A DNA stretch of 64,000 nucleotides from Flavivirga sp. 57AJ16 (lineage in GTDB: Bacteria; Bacteroidota; Bacteroidia; Flavobacteriales; Flavobacteriaceae), in assembly GCF_028736925.1 (NCBI RefSeq), contig NZ_JAQZAT010000004.1, positions 124,001 to 188,000 of the forward strand, written 5' to 3'. Both the position numbers and the translations under genes were made by a program. A model generated the notes under the pieces. That model made no database searches. It was given only the letters and a program-made list of their open reading frames with translations, and was not told the DNA's origin. Below, piece by piece: positions 44,377-52,797 of this stretch. Each line of letters opens with the position of its first letter. Positions within the stretch are counted from its first letter, which is position 1.

Positions 44377-45903
44377 ATGAAATCCTTTTCTTTGTTCATT
44401 GTCGCTATTTTTTTCTTATTTACAACATCAACTATAGCACAAGAGGCAAACGAAAACAAACTGTTGGATTCAGTTCAACAAACTGTGCCCGTAAATGATT
44501 CTGCAGATACTTTAGGCATAAACAGTGAAGGTTCCAAAACTGAAAATACATCAAAACAAAGCACGACCAATACCTCTGCAAATATTATTATTCCAAGTCA
44601 AGGTTTTTCAATGAATAGTTTATGGCGAGGTGTTTTAGGCATGGTTTCTTTAATCCTTCTGGCATTTCTTTTTAGCAGTAATAGAAAAGCCATTAATTGG
44701 AAAATTGTCGGTATTGGTTTGGCATTTCAGCTATTAATTGCCGTAGGCGTTTTAAAAGTTGAATTCATCAAGGGCATTTTTGAATTTATTGGCGGGCTTT
44801 TTGTTGAAGTTTTAGAGTTCACAAGAGCAGGTAGTAAGTTTTTGTTTGAAGGATTGGTTGTAGACATGGATACATTTGGGTTTATATTCGCTTTTCAAGT
44901 ATTACCGACCATTATATTCTTTTCTGCCTTAACCTCGGTTTTATTTTATTTGGGCATTATTCAAAAAGTAGTGAAAGCTATGGCCTGGCTACTTTCCAAA
45001 GCTTTAAAAATTTCTGGAGCAGAAAGCTTGAGCGTTGCCGGTAACATCTTTTTAGGTCAAACGGAAGCACCTCTTTTAATAAAGGCTTATTTAGAAAAAA
45101 TGAATAAGTCCGAAATGCTGTTGGTCATGATTGGTGGTATGGCAACCGTTGCAGGAGCTGTATTAGCGGCATATATAGGCTTTTTAGGAGGCAATGACCC
45201 AGAACTCAGGTTATTTTATGCAAAACATCTTTTAGCTGCTTCGGTCATGGCAGCCCCAGGTGCCATCGTGATTTCAAAAATATTATATCCCCAAACCGAA
45301 GACGTTAATACCGATGTTAAAGTCTCCCAGGAAAAAATTGGTGCTAATTTTTTAGACGCCATCTCTAACGGAACCACAGAAGGCCTAAAACTAGCCGTTA
45401 ATGTAGGTGCTATGCTTTTAGTGTTTGTTGCTTTTATAGCCATGTTTAATGGTATACTAGGCTGGATTGGTGATATATCTTCAATAAATACGTGGGTAAC
45501 TGGTAATACGCCCTACGAAAGTTTATCACTTGAATTAATTTTAGGGTATGTTTTTGCGCCACTTATGTGGCTTATTGGCGTTGCAAAAGAAGATATGGCC
45601 CTCATGGGGCAATTATTGGGTATTAAATTAGCTGCCAGCGAATTTATAGGTTATATTCAGTTAGCAGATTTAAAAAACGTAACAAGCGCTGTACACCTTA
45701 ATTATGAAAAATCTATAATTATGGCTACCTATATGCTATGTGGTTTTGCTAATTTCGCGTCTATTGGTATTCAAATTGGCGGTATTGGTTCTTTGGCTCC
45801 TGGGCAACGAAAATTACTATCCCAATTTGGCATGAAAGCACTTATTGGTGGTACTATCGCCTCTTTGGTTTCTGCTACTATTGCCGGGATGATTATTGGG
45901 TAA
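44377..45903 (+). CDS. nupC: Concentrative nucleoside transporter (NupC/CNT family)
   Basis: CNT proteins import nucleosides with protons or sodium. The 508-residue protein has a signal-peptide-like start (MKSFSLFIVAIFFLFTTSTIAQ) and then a Ser/Thr/Asn-rich stretch (about 23-75) before the first core segment; standard CNTs lack this. The core holds the N-terminal, gate and nucleoside-recognition motifs (GNIFLGQTEAPLLIKAYL near 225, GGMATVAGAVLAAYIG near 252, GVAKEDMALMGQLLGIKLAASEFIGYIQL, and CGFANFASIGIQIGGIGSLAPGQR). It stands upstream of thyA, linking nucleoside import to thymidylate synthesis. Confidence 0.92.
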   Translation: MKSFSLFIVAIFFLFTTSTIAQEANENKLLDSVQQTVPVNDSADTLGINSEGSKTENTSKQSTTNTSANIIIPSQGFSMNSLWRGVLGMVSLILLAFLFSSNRKAINWKIVGIGLAFQLLIAVGVLKVEFIKGIFEFIGGLFVEVLEFTRAGSKFLFEGLVVDMDTFGFIFAFQVLPTIIFFSALTSVLFYLGIIQKVVKAMAWLLSKALKISGAESLSVAGNIFLGQTEAPLLIKAYLEKMNKSEMLLVMIGGMATVAGAVLAAYIGFLGGNDPELRLFYAKHLLAASVMAAPGAIVISKILYPQTEDVNTDVKVSQEKIGANFLDAISNGTTEGLKLAVNVGAMLLVFVAFIAMFNGILGWIGDISSINTWVTGNTPYESLSLELILGYVFAPLMWLIGVAKEDMALMGQLLGIKLAASEFIGYIQLADLKNVTSAVHLNYEKSIIMATYMLCGFANFASIGIQIGGIGSLAPGQRKLLSQFGMKALIGGTIASLVSATIAGMIIG

Positions 45904-45907
45904 CCCC

Positions 45908-46656
45908 CATTCCTGTGAAAGCAGGAACCTTATTTTTCGTAGTTAATAACTTTATAATATATTATTGAAGTATCTCCTATCAAAACTTGATGCTTTTTTT
46001 TATTTTTATGGCCAGTATTTTGTCATACCGAATGCTCTGTTAATGAGTGCAGTCGAAATAGCCCGAAGTATCTTTAATAAAGATTTTTCACTATGAAGTG
46101 ATTTAAACTTTTTGTTTTAAGCCACTTCTATATTCTAAATTTATTTTTAATTTAACGTCCGTTCGATGTAATTTTAAATAAAATAATAGTAGTGATTGCT
46201 TTGACAACAAGTGGTCTGTCATGTCGACAGAGCGAAGCATGAGACTTTCGACGGAGCTCAAGATGAACTTGAGATATCTCATAAGGGTGAGATTCCTTGC
46301 CTTTGCCAGTCTGGTAGGGTTCCTCGTTCGGAATGACATAGAAAAAATTTAATATGTTTGTTATAAACGTGTTATACCAATTATTATTTAAAATGAGCTA
46401 TAAATAATTTGATTTATATTTTGTTCTGATATGATAGAAAATTCAATCATAGCCTTTGTTATGGTTTTATACCCTGTCAAGCTGAGCTCATGTTTTATAT
46501 TGAAATATGAGCAAAATTGTAATCGAAGATTCATGAACTCCTATTTATCAAATTAGATCTGTGAGCTAAACAAATTATAGGGGTTGTTTTGAGTCATAAT
46601 TGGTATTATAATTAGAACTCACGTTAATTTAAAAGAGATCCCCACTTTCGTGGGGA
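45908..46656. repeat. Repeat-rich gap between nupC and thyA
   Basis: No gene is visible in this 750-bp gap. It holds a TTCCTGTGAAAGCAGGAA palindrome after nupC, scraps of the TGTCAT...CGAA repeat (46019-46070), a 22-bp word TATGAAGTGATTTAAAC... shared with 3185-3206, a complex TGTCATGTCGACAGAGCGAA / CCTCGTTCGGAATGACA palindromic repeat (46215-46339), a MITE-like element, and a palindrome TCCCCACTTTCGTGGGGA (46639-46656) ending 5 bp before thyA. Confidence 0.6.
46376..46606. mobile_element. MITE-like element, copy C (231 bp)
   Basis: By eye this copy matches copy A (17732-17962) along its full length, with the same ACCAATTAT ... ATAATTGGT ends and the same length. The flanks differ, so the shared block ends at the element's limits. 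It is oriented the same way as copy A. The near-perfect identity over 28.6 kb points to recent copying or gene conversion. Confidence 0.85.
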
Positions 46657-46661
46657 ATGTT

Positions 46662-47513
46662 ATGAAACAATATCACGACTTAGTAAAGCACGTTTTAGAA
46701 AACGGAAATGAAAAAGGAGACCGTACCGGTACTGGTACTAAAAGTGTTTTCGGATATCAAATGCGATTTGATTTAAGTGAAGGGTTTCCTATGGTTACGA
46801 CTAAAAAACTACACTTAAAATCAATCATTCACGAATTACTTTGGTTTTTAAAAGGTGACACTAACACCAAGTACCTTACAGAAAATGGGGTGCGTATTTG
46901 GAACGAGTGGGCAGACGCCCATGGTAATTTAGGCCCTGTTTATGGACACCAATGGCGCAACTGGAACAGCGATGAGATCGATCAGATTAAAGAAGTTATC
47001 CATACTTTAAAAAACAATCCAAATAGCCGAAGAATGTTGGTGTCTGCGTGGAATCCATCTGTGCTGCCGGACACTTCAAAATCATTTGATGAAAATGTGG
47101 CTAACGGCAAAGCTGCTTTGCCTCCCTGCCATGCGTTTTTTCAATTTTATGTATCCTCTCCCGACCTCTCCAAAGGCGAGGAGAAAAGTAAATTGTCATG
47201 TCAGTTATATCAACGAAGTGCGGACATTTTTTTAGGAGTCCCTTTCAATATTGCGTCTTATGCTTTGTTCACCATGATGATGGCACAGGTTTGCGGTTAT
47301 GAGGCTGGTGAATTTATCCATACGTTTGGTGATGCGCATATCTATAGCAATCACTATGAACAGTTGGAACTACAATTATCCAGGGAATTAAGGCCATTAC
47401 CAAAAATGATCCTAAATCCAGAGGTCAAAGATATTTTCGATTTTACTTTCGATGATTTTACTTTGATAGATTACGATCCGCATCCACATATAAAAGGTGC
47501 AGTGGCCATATAA
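46662..47513 (+). CDS. thyA: Thymidylate synthase
   Basis: ThyA methylates dUMP to dTMP using methylene-tetrahydrofolate, producing dihydrofolate for the DHFR encoded 1.5 kb downstream. The 283-residue protein has [36 protein letters not shown] and the catalytic Cys in [12 protein letters not shown] (C156), then [19 protein letters not shown] and [11 protein letters not shown]. The start [11 protein letters not shown] was chosen; an in-frame GTG upstream sits in a palindrome. Between QFYV and KLSCQL there are 12 residues ([12 protein letters not shown]) where E. coli has three; they match an inserted palindrome. The enzyme's other motifs are intact. Confidence 0.95.
   Translation: MKQYHDLVKHVLENGNEKGDRTGTGTKSVFGYQMRFDLSEGFPMVTTKKLHLKSIIHELLWFLKGDTNTKYLTENGVRIWNEWADAHGNLGPVYGHQWRNWNSDEIDQIKEVIHTLKNNPNSRRMLVSAWNPSVLPDTSKSFDENVANGKAALPPCHAFFQFYVSSPDLSKGEEKSKLSCQLYQRSADIFLGVPFNIASYALFTMMMAQVCGYEAGEFIHTFGDAHIYSNHYEQLELQLSRELRPLPKMILNPEVKDIFDFTFDDFTLIDYDPHPHIKGAVAI
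47155..47184. repeat. Palindromic repeat inserted in thyA
   Basis: The element reads CCTCTCCCGACCTCTCCAAA then GGCGAGGAGA and codes for residues about 165-175 of ThyA. It matches the element in the TonB-dependent receptor gene at about 24 of 29 positions by eye, including the CCCGACCT core, but there it is read on the opposite strand. Confidence 0.75.
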
Positions 47514-47533
47514 ATTCCTGCGAAGGCAGGAAT
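47514..47533. repeat. Palindrome directly after thyA stop
   Basis: ATTCCTGCGAAGGCAGGAAT begins on the base after the thyA stop codon. It is of the ATTCCTG...CAGGAAT family. A hairpin here could shape the 3' end of the mRNA. Confidence 0.7.
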
Positions 47534-47599
47534 CTCATGAATTAAGTACGAAATAATAATGTTTTGTTGGATTACTCGATCAGACAAAAAACACAAACT

Positions 47600-48264
47600 T
47601 TGAAACAATTATTTCCATTAATATTACTCTTTTTAAGCGTATCTATCTACTCTCAATAAAAAACTGATGAAGCTATTGAAGAATCTCATGAAATTCCTTT
47701 TGTCATAATAGAAAAACCTCCTATCTATAGCTAAATCAATATAAAATAACATGAACTTTCAGAGTAAAAAACCGAATTTCTTCGTTATTAATACTCGCCG
47801 TAACTAGGCTATGCCTACGCTTTTTGCCTTGAACTTCTTTTTTTTTATTTCTAAATATTCTATGCCATTTTATATCGACTTAGCTATATAATGAAATTTA
47901 TTGTCTCGAAAAACTTAGCAATTCTGAGTTAAAAAAGTGTTTTACTCGAAGTATAGCAAATCATCTCAGTCATCATTTTAACACTAATGTAGTTAAACGG
48001 TCTGAACTACTTGTTGGACAAGTTAGAATAAGAGCTTATTTTACAATAGATAAAGAAGAAAATATTAAGGACATTAAGGCAGAAGCACCCCATCCCAAAT
48101 ATGAAGAAGAAACTTTTCGTGTATTAAAACTAATTCCAAAAATGAAAAAACCCAGTTATCACAAGGGAAGACCTGTCTCTATTTCTTATATGATACCCAT
48201 TGTTTTTAACATGGATAATTCAGAAAATAACAAGCGAACTTATTTAGACTTTTCAATTTGCTAA
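47600..48264 (+). pseudogene. Pseudogene of a TonB C-terminal-domain protein, broken by a MITE
   Basis: The 5' part codes for a signal-peptide-like start (LKQLFPLILLFLSVSIYSQ) with an in-frame stop right after it, then KTDEAIEESHEIPFVIIEKPPIY. The 3' part continues (LEKLSNSELKKCFTRSIANH...) into the TonB carboxy-terminal pattern: VGQVRIRAYFTIDKEENIKDIKAEAPHPKYEEETFRVLKLIPKM and ISYMIPIVFN. The parts are separated by a 163-bp insertion with terminal inverted repeats, and the initiation codon is now TTG. The gene is thus inactive by nonsense mutation and by insertion. It lies just after thyA. Confidence 0.75.
47726..47888. mobile_element. MITE-like insertion with 22-bp terminal inverted repeats
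   Basis: The ends (TATAGCTAA...TATAAAAT and its inverse ATTTTATA...TTAGCTATA) match at 20 of 22 positions. The inside has a hairpin-like CGCCGTAACTAGGC...GCCTACG run and no gene. It splits the TonB-domain pseudogene between PPIY and CLEK. It is unrelated to the ACCAATTAT family elements. Confidence 0.75.
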
Positions 48265-48266
48265 AA

Positions 48267-48478
48267 CCTGCCTCGCCGGCAGGCAGGAATTGCTGTTTTC
48301 AGCTCTTTTTTTGTCTTTTTTTTTCCTTCCGTAGCTCTGCTATGCAACTCAAAAAAGACTTCAACTGAGACAAAAACTTCTAATTTTTGCTTAAATCCAA
48401 AAAGTCTAAATGAGTTCAGTATTAAAAAAGTACTTTCTATAATAGAAAATACTTGTTTAAATTTAATATTGTATACAA
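48267..48478. repeat. Palindrome and repeat remnants between pseudogene and CBM48 gene
   Basis: A GC-rich palindrome (CCTGCCTCGCCGGCAGGCAGG) stands right after the pseudogene, then A/T-rich text with a CCGTAGCTCTGCTATGC word that resembles the inside of the 47726 element, and a TCTAAATGAGTTC word shared with the gap after purH. No gene is visible. Confidence 0.5.
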
Positions 48479-48775
48479 CTAAACATTCAATACACCATTT
48501 TCAGCTGATGCATAATCGCTCCAAGCATAGGCATCTGCTTGCTCATCATTAACGTAAGTACCATCAACAACATATCTAAACTCATAAGAATGGTCTTTCT
48601 CCAAGTCCACTGTCCCCTTAAAAGTACCATTTTTAAGTTTTTTTAATGTCGTCGATTTTGCATCCCACTCATTGAAAGTTCCAACTACAGTTACCTCGTT
48701 CGCCTCTTTAGCTGGTACAGAAAAAGTAACTTTACAAATTGGTTTGCTTTTTAAATATTGTTTTGTAATTGCCAT
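48479..48775 (-). CDS. Small isoamylase-N/CBM48 (glycogen-binding) domain protein
   Basis: The 98-residue protein is a single early-set domain: CKVTFSVPAKEANEVTVVGTFNEWDAKSTTLKKLKNGTFKGTVDLEKDHSYEFRYVVDGTYVNDEQADAY, typical of the AMPK beta/CBM48 carbohydrate-binding family. The aromatic ligand pair in FNEW and the FRYVVDG segment are kept. It has no signal peptide, so it is probably cytoplasmic and binds glycogen-like glucans. It is on the opposite strand to thyA and the DHFR gene that flank it. Confidence 0.88.
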   Translation of the reverse strand: MAITKQYLKSKPICKVTFSVPAKEANEVTVVGTFNEWDAKSTTLKKLKNGTFKGTVDLEKDHSYEFRYVVDGTYVNDEQADAYAWSDYASAENGVLNV

Positions 48776-49055
48776 AATTTTAATTTTTTGTGTGTTGTTT
48801 CTCTAACAAATTTATAAAACAATGTTCGACCCGTTTATATATAATCTGACAAACCAAAAAGAATTATCAATTTGATAAATATGACTTTACATTTATTTAA
48901 ACTACATAAAATACCTACACTGTATTTATCAGATTAACAAACCGTTATTTTTGTTTTTACCTGATTTCCAGAGGTTTTATAACAAAAACGATTTCGCTTT
49001 AAAACATAAAAAATTCAACAAAATATTATAACTTTACGTCTATTATTAGATACTT

Positions 49056-49970
49056 ATGTTTGGAAAAAAGAAAGCACGCCCTCAAATAGATCAAGAGCAA
49101 TTAGAACTGATTCAAAATGCTCAAAAACGTATTAAACAGAAGAAACGTTTATACTTTCACTTTGTGCTTTTTCTAATTGGTTCTATATTTATAATCCTCG
49201 CTAATACCGTTCTGGATATCGGTAAAGATTTCACCCCTTTTGGAAAGGAATGGTTTTTATCCGCCATTTTTGTCTGGCTCTTTTTCCTTCTTTACCATGT
49301 GTTTAATGTGTTTATTACACATAAATTTATGGGAAAAGCCTGGGAGCAAAAACAATTGGACAAACTAGTTGTTCAACAAAAACTAAGAATAGAACAACTT
49401 AAAAATGAACTTGAAAAAGAAGCACCTCATATTGCTGAAAGTGAACACTATAACAAATCTTTAAAGAAAAAAGAAAAAACATCTGAACTGACTATTGTTG
49501 TTGCTGCTGCAGAAAATAATGCCATTGGTAAAGACAATAAGCTCATCTGGCATTTAAGTGACGATTTAAAGCGCTTTAAAAACCTGACCAATGGCCACCA
49601 TATTATCATGGGGAGAAAAACATTTGAAAGTTTTCCGAAGCCCTTACCTAACAGAACGCACATTGTTATTACAAGACAAAATAATTATCAAGTACCCGAA
49701 GGCGTTATTGTGGTCAATAGTCTAGAAGACGCCATTAGTGCCGTAAAAAACGACTCGCAACCATATATAATTGGTGGTGGCGACATATACAAACAAGCCC
49801 TATTATTAGCTGATAAAATTGAATTGACACGGGTTCATGAAGATTTTGAAGCAGACGCTTTCTTTCCCGATATTGATCCATCTATTTGGAAAGAAACGGC
49901 TAATACCTTCCATACTAAAGACGACAAACATGACTATGAGTTTTCGTTTTTGACTTATGAGAGGAAGTAG
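49056..49970 (+). CDS. folA: Membrane-anchored dihydrofolate reductase (2TM-DHFR fusion)
   Basis: The 304-residue protein has two parts. The N-terminal 145 residues form a 2TM domain: an amphipathic Lys-rich start, membrane segments at about 34-51 and 66-86 with the family words FHFVLFL and HVFNVFITHKFMGKAWE, and a coiled-coil linker (about 95-125). The C-terminal part (about 146-304) is DHFR: TIVVAAAENNAIGKDNKLIWHLSDDLKRF (with the catalytic acid at Asp170), HHIIMGRKTFESF, NRTHIVITRQNNY and YIIGGGDIYKQAL. DHFR regenerates tetrahydrofolate used by ThyA. Flavobacterial genomes usually encode the 2TM and DHFR parts near each other; a fusion of this kind anchors the enzyme to the membrane. Both domains appear intact. 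Confidence 0.85.
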   Translation: MFGKKKARPQIDQEQLELIQNAQKRIKQKKRLYFHFVLFLIGSIFIILANTVLDIGKDFTPFGKEWFLSAIFVWLFFLLYHVFNVFITHKFMGKAWEQKQLDKLVVQQKLRIEQLKNELEKEAPHIAESEHYNKSLKKKEKTSELTIVVAAAENNAIGKDNKLIWHLSDDLKRFKNLTNGHHIIMGRKTFESFPKPLPNRTHIVITRQNNYQVPEGVIVVNSLEDAISAVKNDSQPYIIGGGDIYKQALLLADKIELTRVHEDFEADAFFPDIDPSIWKETANTFHTKDDKHDYEFSFLTYERK

Positions 49971-50103
49971 ATCAGGACTTGATTTTGTAAAAATTTTCAA
50001 CTAACTTCGTTTGGCATAAAATATGAAACGACATGTGCTGAACTTGTTTCAGTATTATGATGGTTTCATATTAAGTCATTGGGGCACATTTAAAAAAAAC
50101 ATA

Positions 50104-52629
50104 ATGGTAGATTTTAGAAAAAGACTTAATAAGCCTGAAATAGAGAAAAAAATTAATCCAATTGAAATTTATAGCTCATTGGATAGGAGAAGTGTGGCTG
50201 GACCATTAAGACCTGCACAACATAAGATTCTAACTGAATGGTTTGATTCCAGATTAAATGAAAAAGATTTAATTATTAAGCTACATACAGGAGAAGGCAA
50301 AACTCTAATTGGCTTATTAATTTTACAATCAAAAATAAATTCAGGAAATGGACCTTGCCTTTTCGTATGTCCAAATAAATATTTAGTAGCTCAAGTAAAA
50401 AGAGATGCTAGAAAATTTGGAATTAATTTTTGTTCAATCGAGGATGATGGTTCTTTACCAAATGAATTCATCGATGGAGAAAAACTTTTAATAACACACG
50501 TTCAAAAAGTTTTTAATGGAAAAACAATTTTCGGTTTAGGTAACGACTATATTCCTGTTTCAAATATCATTCTCGATGATTCACACGCTTGTATAGATTC
50601 TATTAAAAATACATTTACCATAAATATTACCCGAGAACACGATTTATATTCAGAATTGTTTGAGTTGTTTAAGGATGCTTTGCCAGAACAAGGAGAGGGA
50701 ACTTTTTTAGAAATTTCGAATGGAGATTATAATTCTTTCTTACCAATTCCATATTGGAATTGGATAGATAAATCTGAAGAAGCGTTGGAAATTTTATCAA
50801 AATATAGGACTGAAAATGAAATCGCATTTTCTTGGCCTTTCATTAAAGATAGCATAAAAAACTGTCAAGCATTTGTTTCTGGTAATAACATTGAGATTGC
50901 ACCAATTCACATACCGATTGAGAAGTTTTCTTCATTCAATAATGCAAATCAAAGAATCTTGATGTCAGCAACAACTCAAGATGATTCTTTTTTTATTAAA
51001 GGTCTTGGGTTTAATGCTAATGCTATTCAAAATCCATTACATAATCCCGAACAACTATGGTCTGGAGAAAAAATGCTTATTATTCCTTCACTAATAGATG
51101 ACACTTTAGATAGAGATAAAATTGTAAATATAATGGCTAAACCAAGTGAAAAGAAATTTGGTATTGTTTCACTTGTATCCTCTTTCAAAAAAACAGAAAC
51201 CTATAAAAAACTTGATTCTATTGTTCCAAAATCGGGAGAAATTGGAGCTGCAGTTGACCACCTAAAAAAGAGAAATTTTAGACAAACAGTTGTTTTTGCA
51301 AATAGATATGATGGGATAGATTTACCTGATGAAACCTGTAGAATTCTTATTATAGATGGACGACCTTATTTTTATTCTCTTGCAGATAGATATGAAGAGT
51401 CAAATCGTTTAGGAAGTGATTCTTTGAACATTAAAATTGCTCAAAAAATTGAACAAGGATTAGGCAGAAGTGTCAGAGGAGAAAAAGATTATTGTTTAAT
51501 CTTTCTAATTGGTGCTGATTTAATTAAGTTCATCAAAAGTTCAAGAACAAATAAATACTTTTCTTCTCAAACAAAAAAGCAAATCGAAATAGGAATGGAA
51601 ATTGCAAAAATGGCTTCAGAGGACATAAGTGATAAAACTGAACCTTATGAAGTAATTAGGTCGTTAATGCTTCAATCAATTCAAAGGGATGAAGGTTGGA
51701 AAGAGTTTTATAAAGAAGAAATGAATAAAATTCAAGCTAATAATTCTTCTAGTAAAATTTATGACGTTTTAACTCTTGAAAGGAAAGCTGCAGTTTTAAA
51801 TTATACTGGCGAATACGAAAAAGCAAGAAATTTAATTCAAGCGATTGTTGACAAACATTGTATAGATGAAAGTGAAAAAGGTTGGTATATGCAGATTATG
51901 GCTAGATATGCCTATCTTTTAAGTAAAACCGATTCCAACACACTACAAAAAAGTGCTTTTCTTAAAAATCACGAGCTTTTAAAACCTAAAGAGGGTATTA
52001 CATACAAGCGTTTAGAATTCATAAACGAAAATCGCACTAAACGTATTTTGGAATGGGTAAAACAACATCAAGATTTTGAAGATTTAATGTTATCAGTTGA
52101 GGATGTACTTGCTGATTTACAATTTGGAACATCTGCTGAAAAATTTGAAACTGCATTTAAAGAATTAGGGCATATGTTAGGTTTTTTAAGTGAAAGACCT
52201 GATAAAGAATTTAAAAAAGGTCCAGACAATTTATGGTGTGGTGTTGGGAATCAGTATTTCATTTTTGAATGCAAAAGTGAGGTCAAAATTGAAAGAACAG
52301 AAATCAATAAACACGAAGCTGGTCAAATGAATACACATTGTGCTTGGTTTGAAGGTCAATATTCTGATGCGCCAGTTCATAGAATTTTAGTTATACCAAC
52401 TAAAAACCTTTCTTATCACGCAGATTTGACTCATAAAGTGCAAATTATGAGACGAGGTAAGTTAAAATCTTTGAGACATAATGTTAAGTCATTTCTTAAA
52501 GAGTTCAACAAGTATGAAATTGAATCTCTAACGGACGAGAAAATTCAAGAATTCCTTAATATGAACAAATTAGATATTGATTCTTTAAAGACAGAATATT
52601 CAGAAAATTACCGAAAAAAAACTAGTTAA
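50104..52629 (+). CDS. XPD/DinG-like helicase fused to a PD-(D/E)XK nuclease (putative defence protein)
   Basis: The start MVDFRKRL was chosen because the in-frame ATG 81 bp upstream is followed by a repeat palindrome. Of 841 residues the first ~480 are a superfamily-2 helicase: Walker A HTGEGKT at 61-67, motif II DDSH (159-161 region, LDDSHA), motif III MSATTQD near 287, and the XPD/DinG-type block VVFANRYDGIDLPDETCR...IDGRPY (396-421) with QGLGRSVRGEKD at 451-462. An alpha-helical, TPR-like stretch spans about 550-650. The C-terminal ~170 residues carry a restriction-endonuclease-like site: Asp708 in GPDNLW, and Glu722 and Lys724 in FECKSE. I see no four-cysteine FeS set between motifs I and II, unlike DinG/XPD. 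The gene stands alone in AT-rich accessory DNA and is followed by a folded element. A phage-defence role is inference. Confidence 0.7.
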   Translation: MVDFRKRLNKPEIEKKINPIEIYSSLDRRSVAGPLRPAQHKILTEWFDSRLNEKDLIIKLHTGEGKTLIGLLILQSKINSGNGPCLFVCPNKYLVAQVKRDARKFGINFCSIEDDGSLPNEFIDGEKLLITHVQKVFNGKTIFGLGNDYIPVSNIILDDSHACIDSIKNTFTINITREHDLYSELFELFKDALPEQGEGTFLEISNGDYNSFLPIPYWNWIDKSEEALEILSKYRTENEIAFSWPFIKDSIKNCQAFVSGNNIEIAPIHIPIEKFSSFNNANQRILMSATTQDDSFFIKGLGFNANAIQNPLHNPEQLWSGEKMLIIPSLIDDTLDRDKIVNIMAKPSEKKFGIVSLVSSFKKTETYKKLDSIVPKSGEIGAAVDHLKKRNFRQTVVFANRYDGIDLPDETCRILIIDGRPYFYSLADRYEESNRLGSDSLNIKIAQKIEQGLGRSVRGEKDYCLIFLIGADLIKFIKSSRTNKYFSSQTKKQIEIGMEIAKMASEDISDKTEPYEVIRSLMLQSIQRDEGWKEFYKEEMNKIQANNSSSKIYDVLTLERKAAVLNYTGEYEKARNLIQAIVDKHCIDESEKGWYMQIMARYAYLLSKTDSNTLQKSAFLKNHELLKPKEGITYKRLEFINENRTKRILEWVKQHQDFEDLMLSVEDVLADLQFGTSAEKFETAFKELGHMLGFLSERPDKEFKKGPDNLWCGVGNQYFIFECKSEVKIERTEINKHEAGQMNTHCAWFEGQYSDAPVHRILVIPTKNLSYHADLTHKVQIMRRGKLKSLRHNVKSFLKEFNKYEIESLTDEKIQEFLNMNKLDIDSLKTEYSENYRKKTS

Positions 52630-52631
52630 AA

Positions 52632-52790
52632 AAACTGTGTGCAACAGGCACAATGGCTATAAGTAATTGCTTGTTCTCGCATACTTCTGAAAATCCTCGC
52701 GGATTCAGTTTGGTGTGCACTTGCAAAATTAAGTACCAAACCACGCAACAAGCCATACAAACACATTAAAAAAACATCTCCATAAATTCC
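52632..52790. other. Folded non-coding element downstream of the helicase-nuclease gene
   Basis: The 160-bp region has nested complementary segments: ATGGCT against AGCCAT, GCTTGTT against AACAAGC, and an inner hairpin CTGAA...TTCAG around TCGCGG (near 52690-52703). The outer ends TGTGTGC... and ...CAAACAC are also near-complementary. It looks like the long hairpins that follow accessory gene modules in Bacteroidota, possibly recombination or attC-like sites; no integrase is visible here. Confidence 0.4.
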
Positions 52791-52797
52791 CAAACCC

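Noticed and set aside
46103-46339. Minus-strand frame in the nupC-thyA gap
   Set aside because: It spans known repeat families and has no conserved pattern.
50023-50103. Upstream start adding 27 residues to the helicase-nuclease
   Set aside because: The extra part is encoded by a CTGAACTTGTTTCAG palindrome that belongs to the repeat families; the MVDFRKRL start is more natural.
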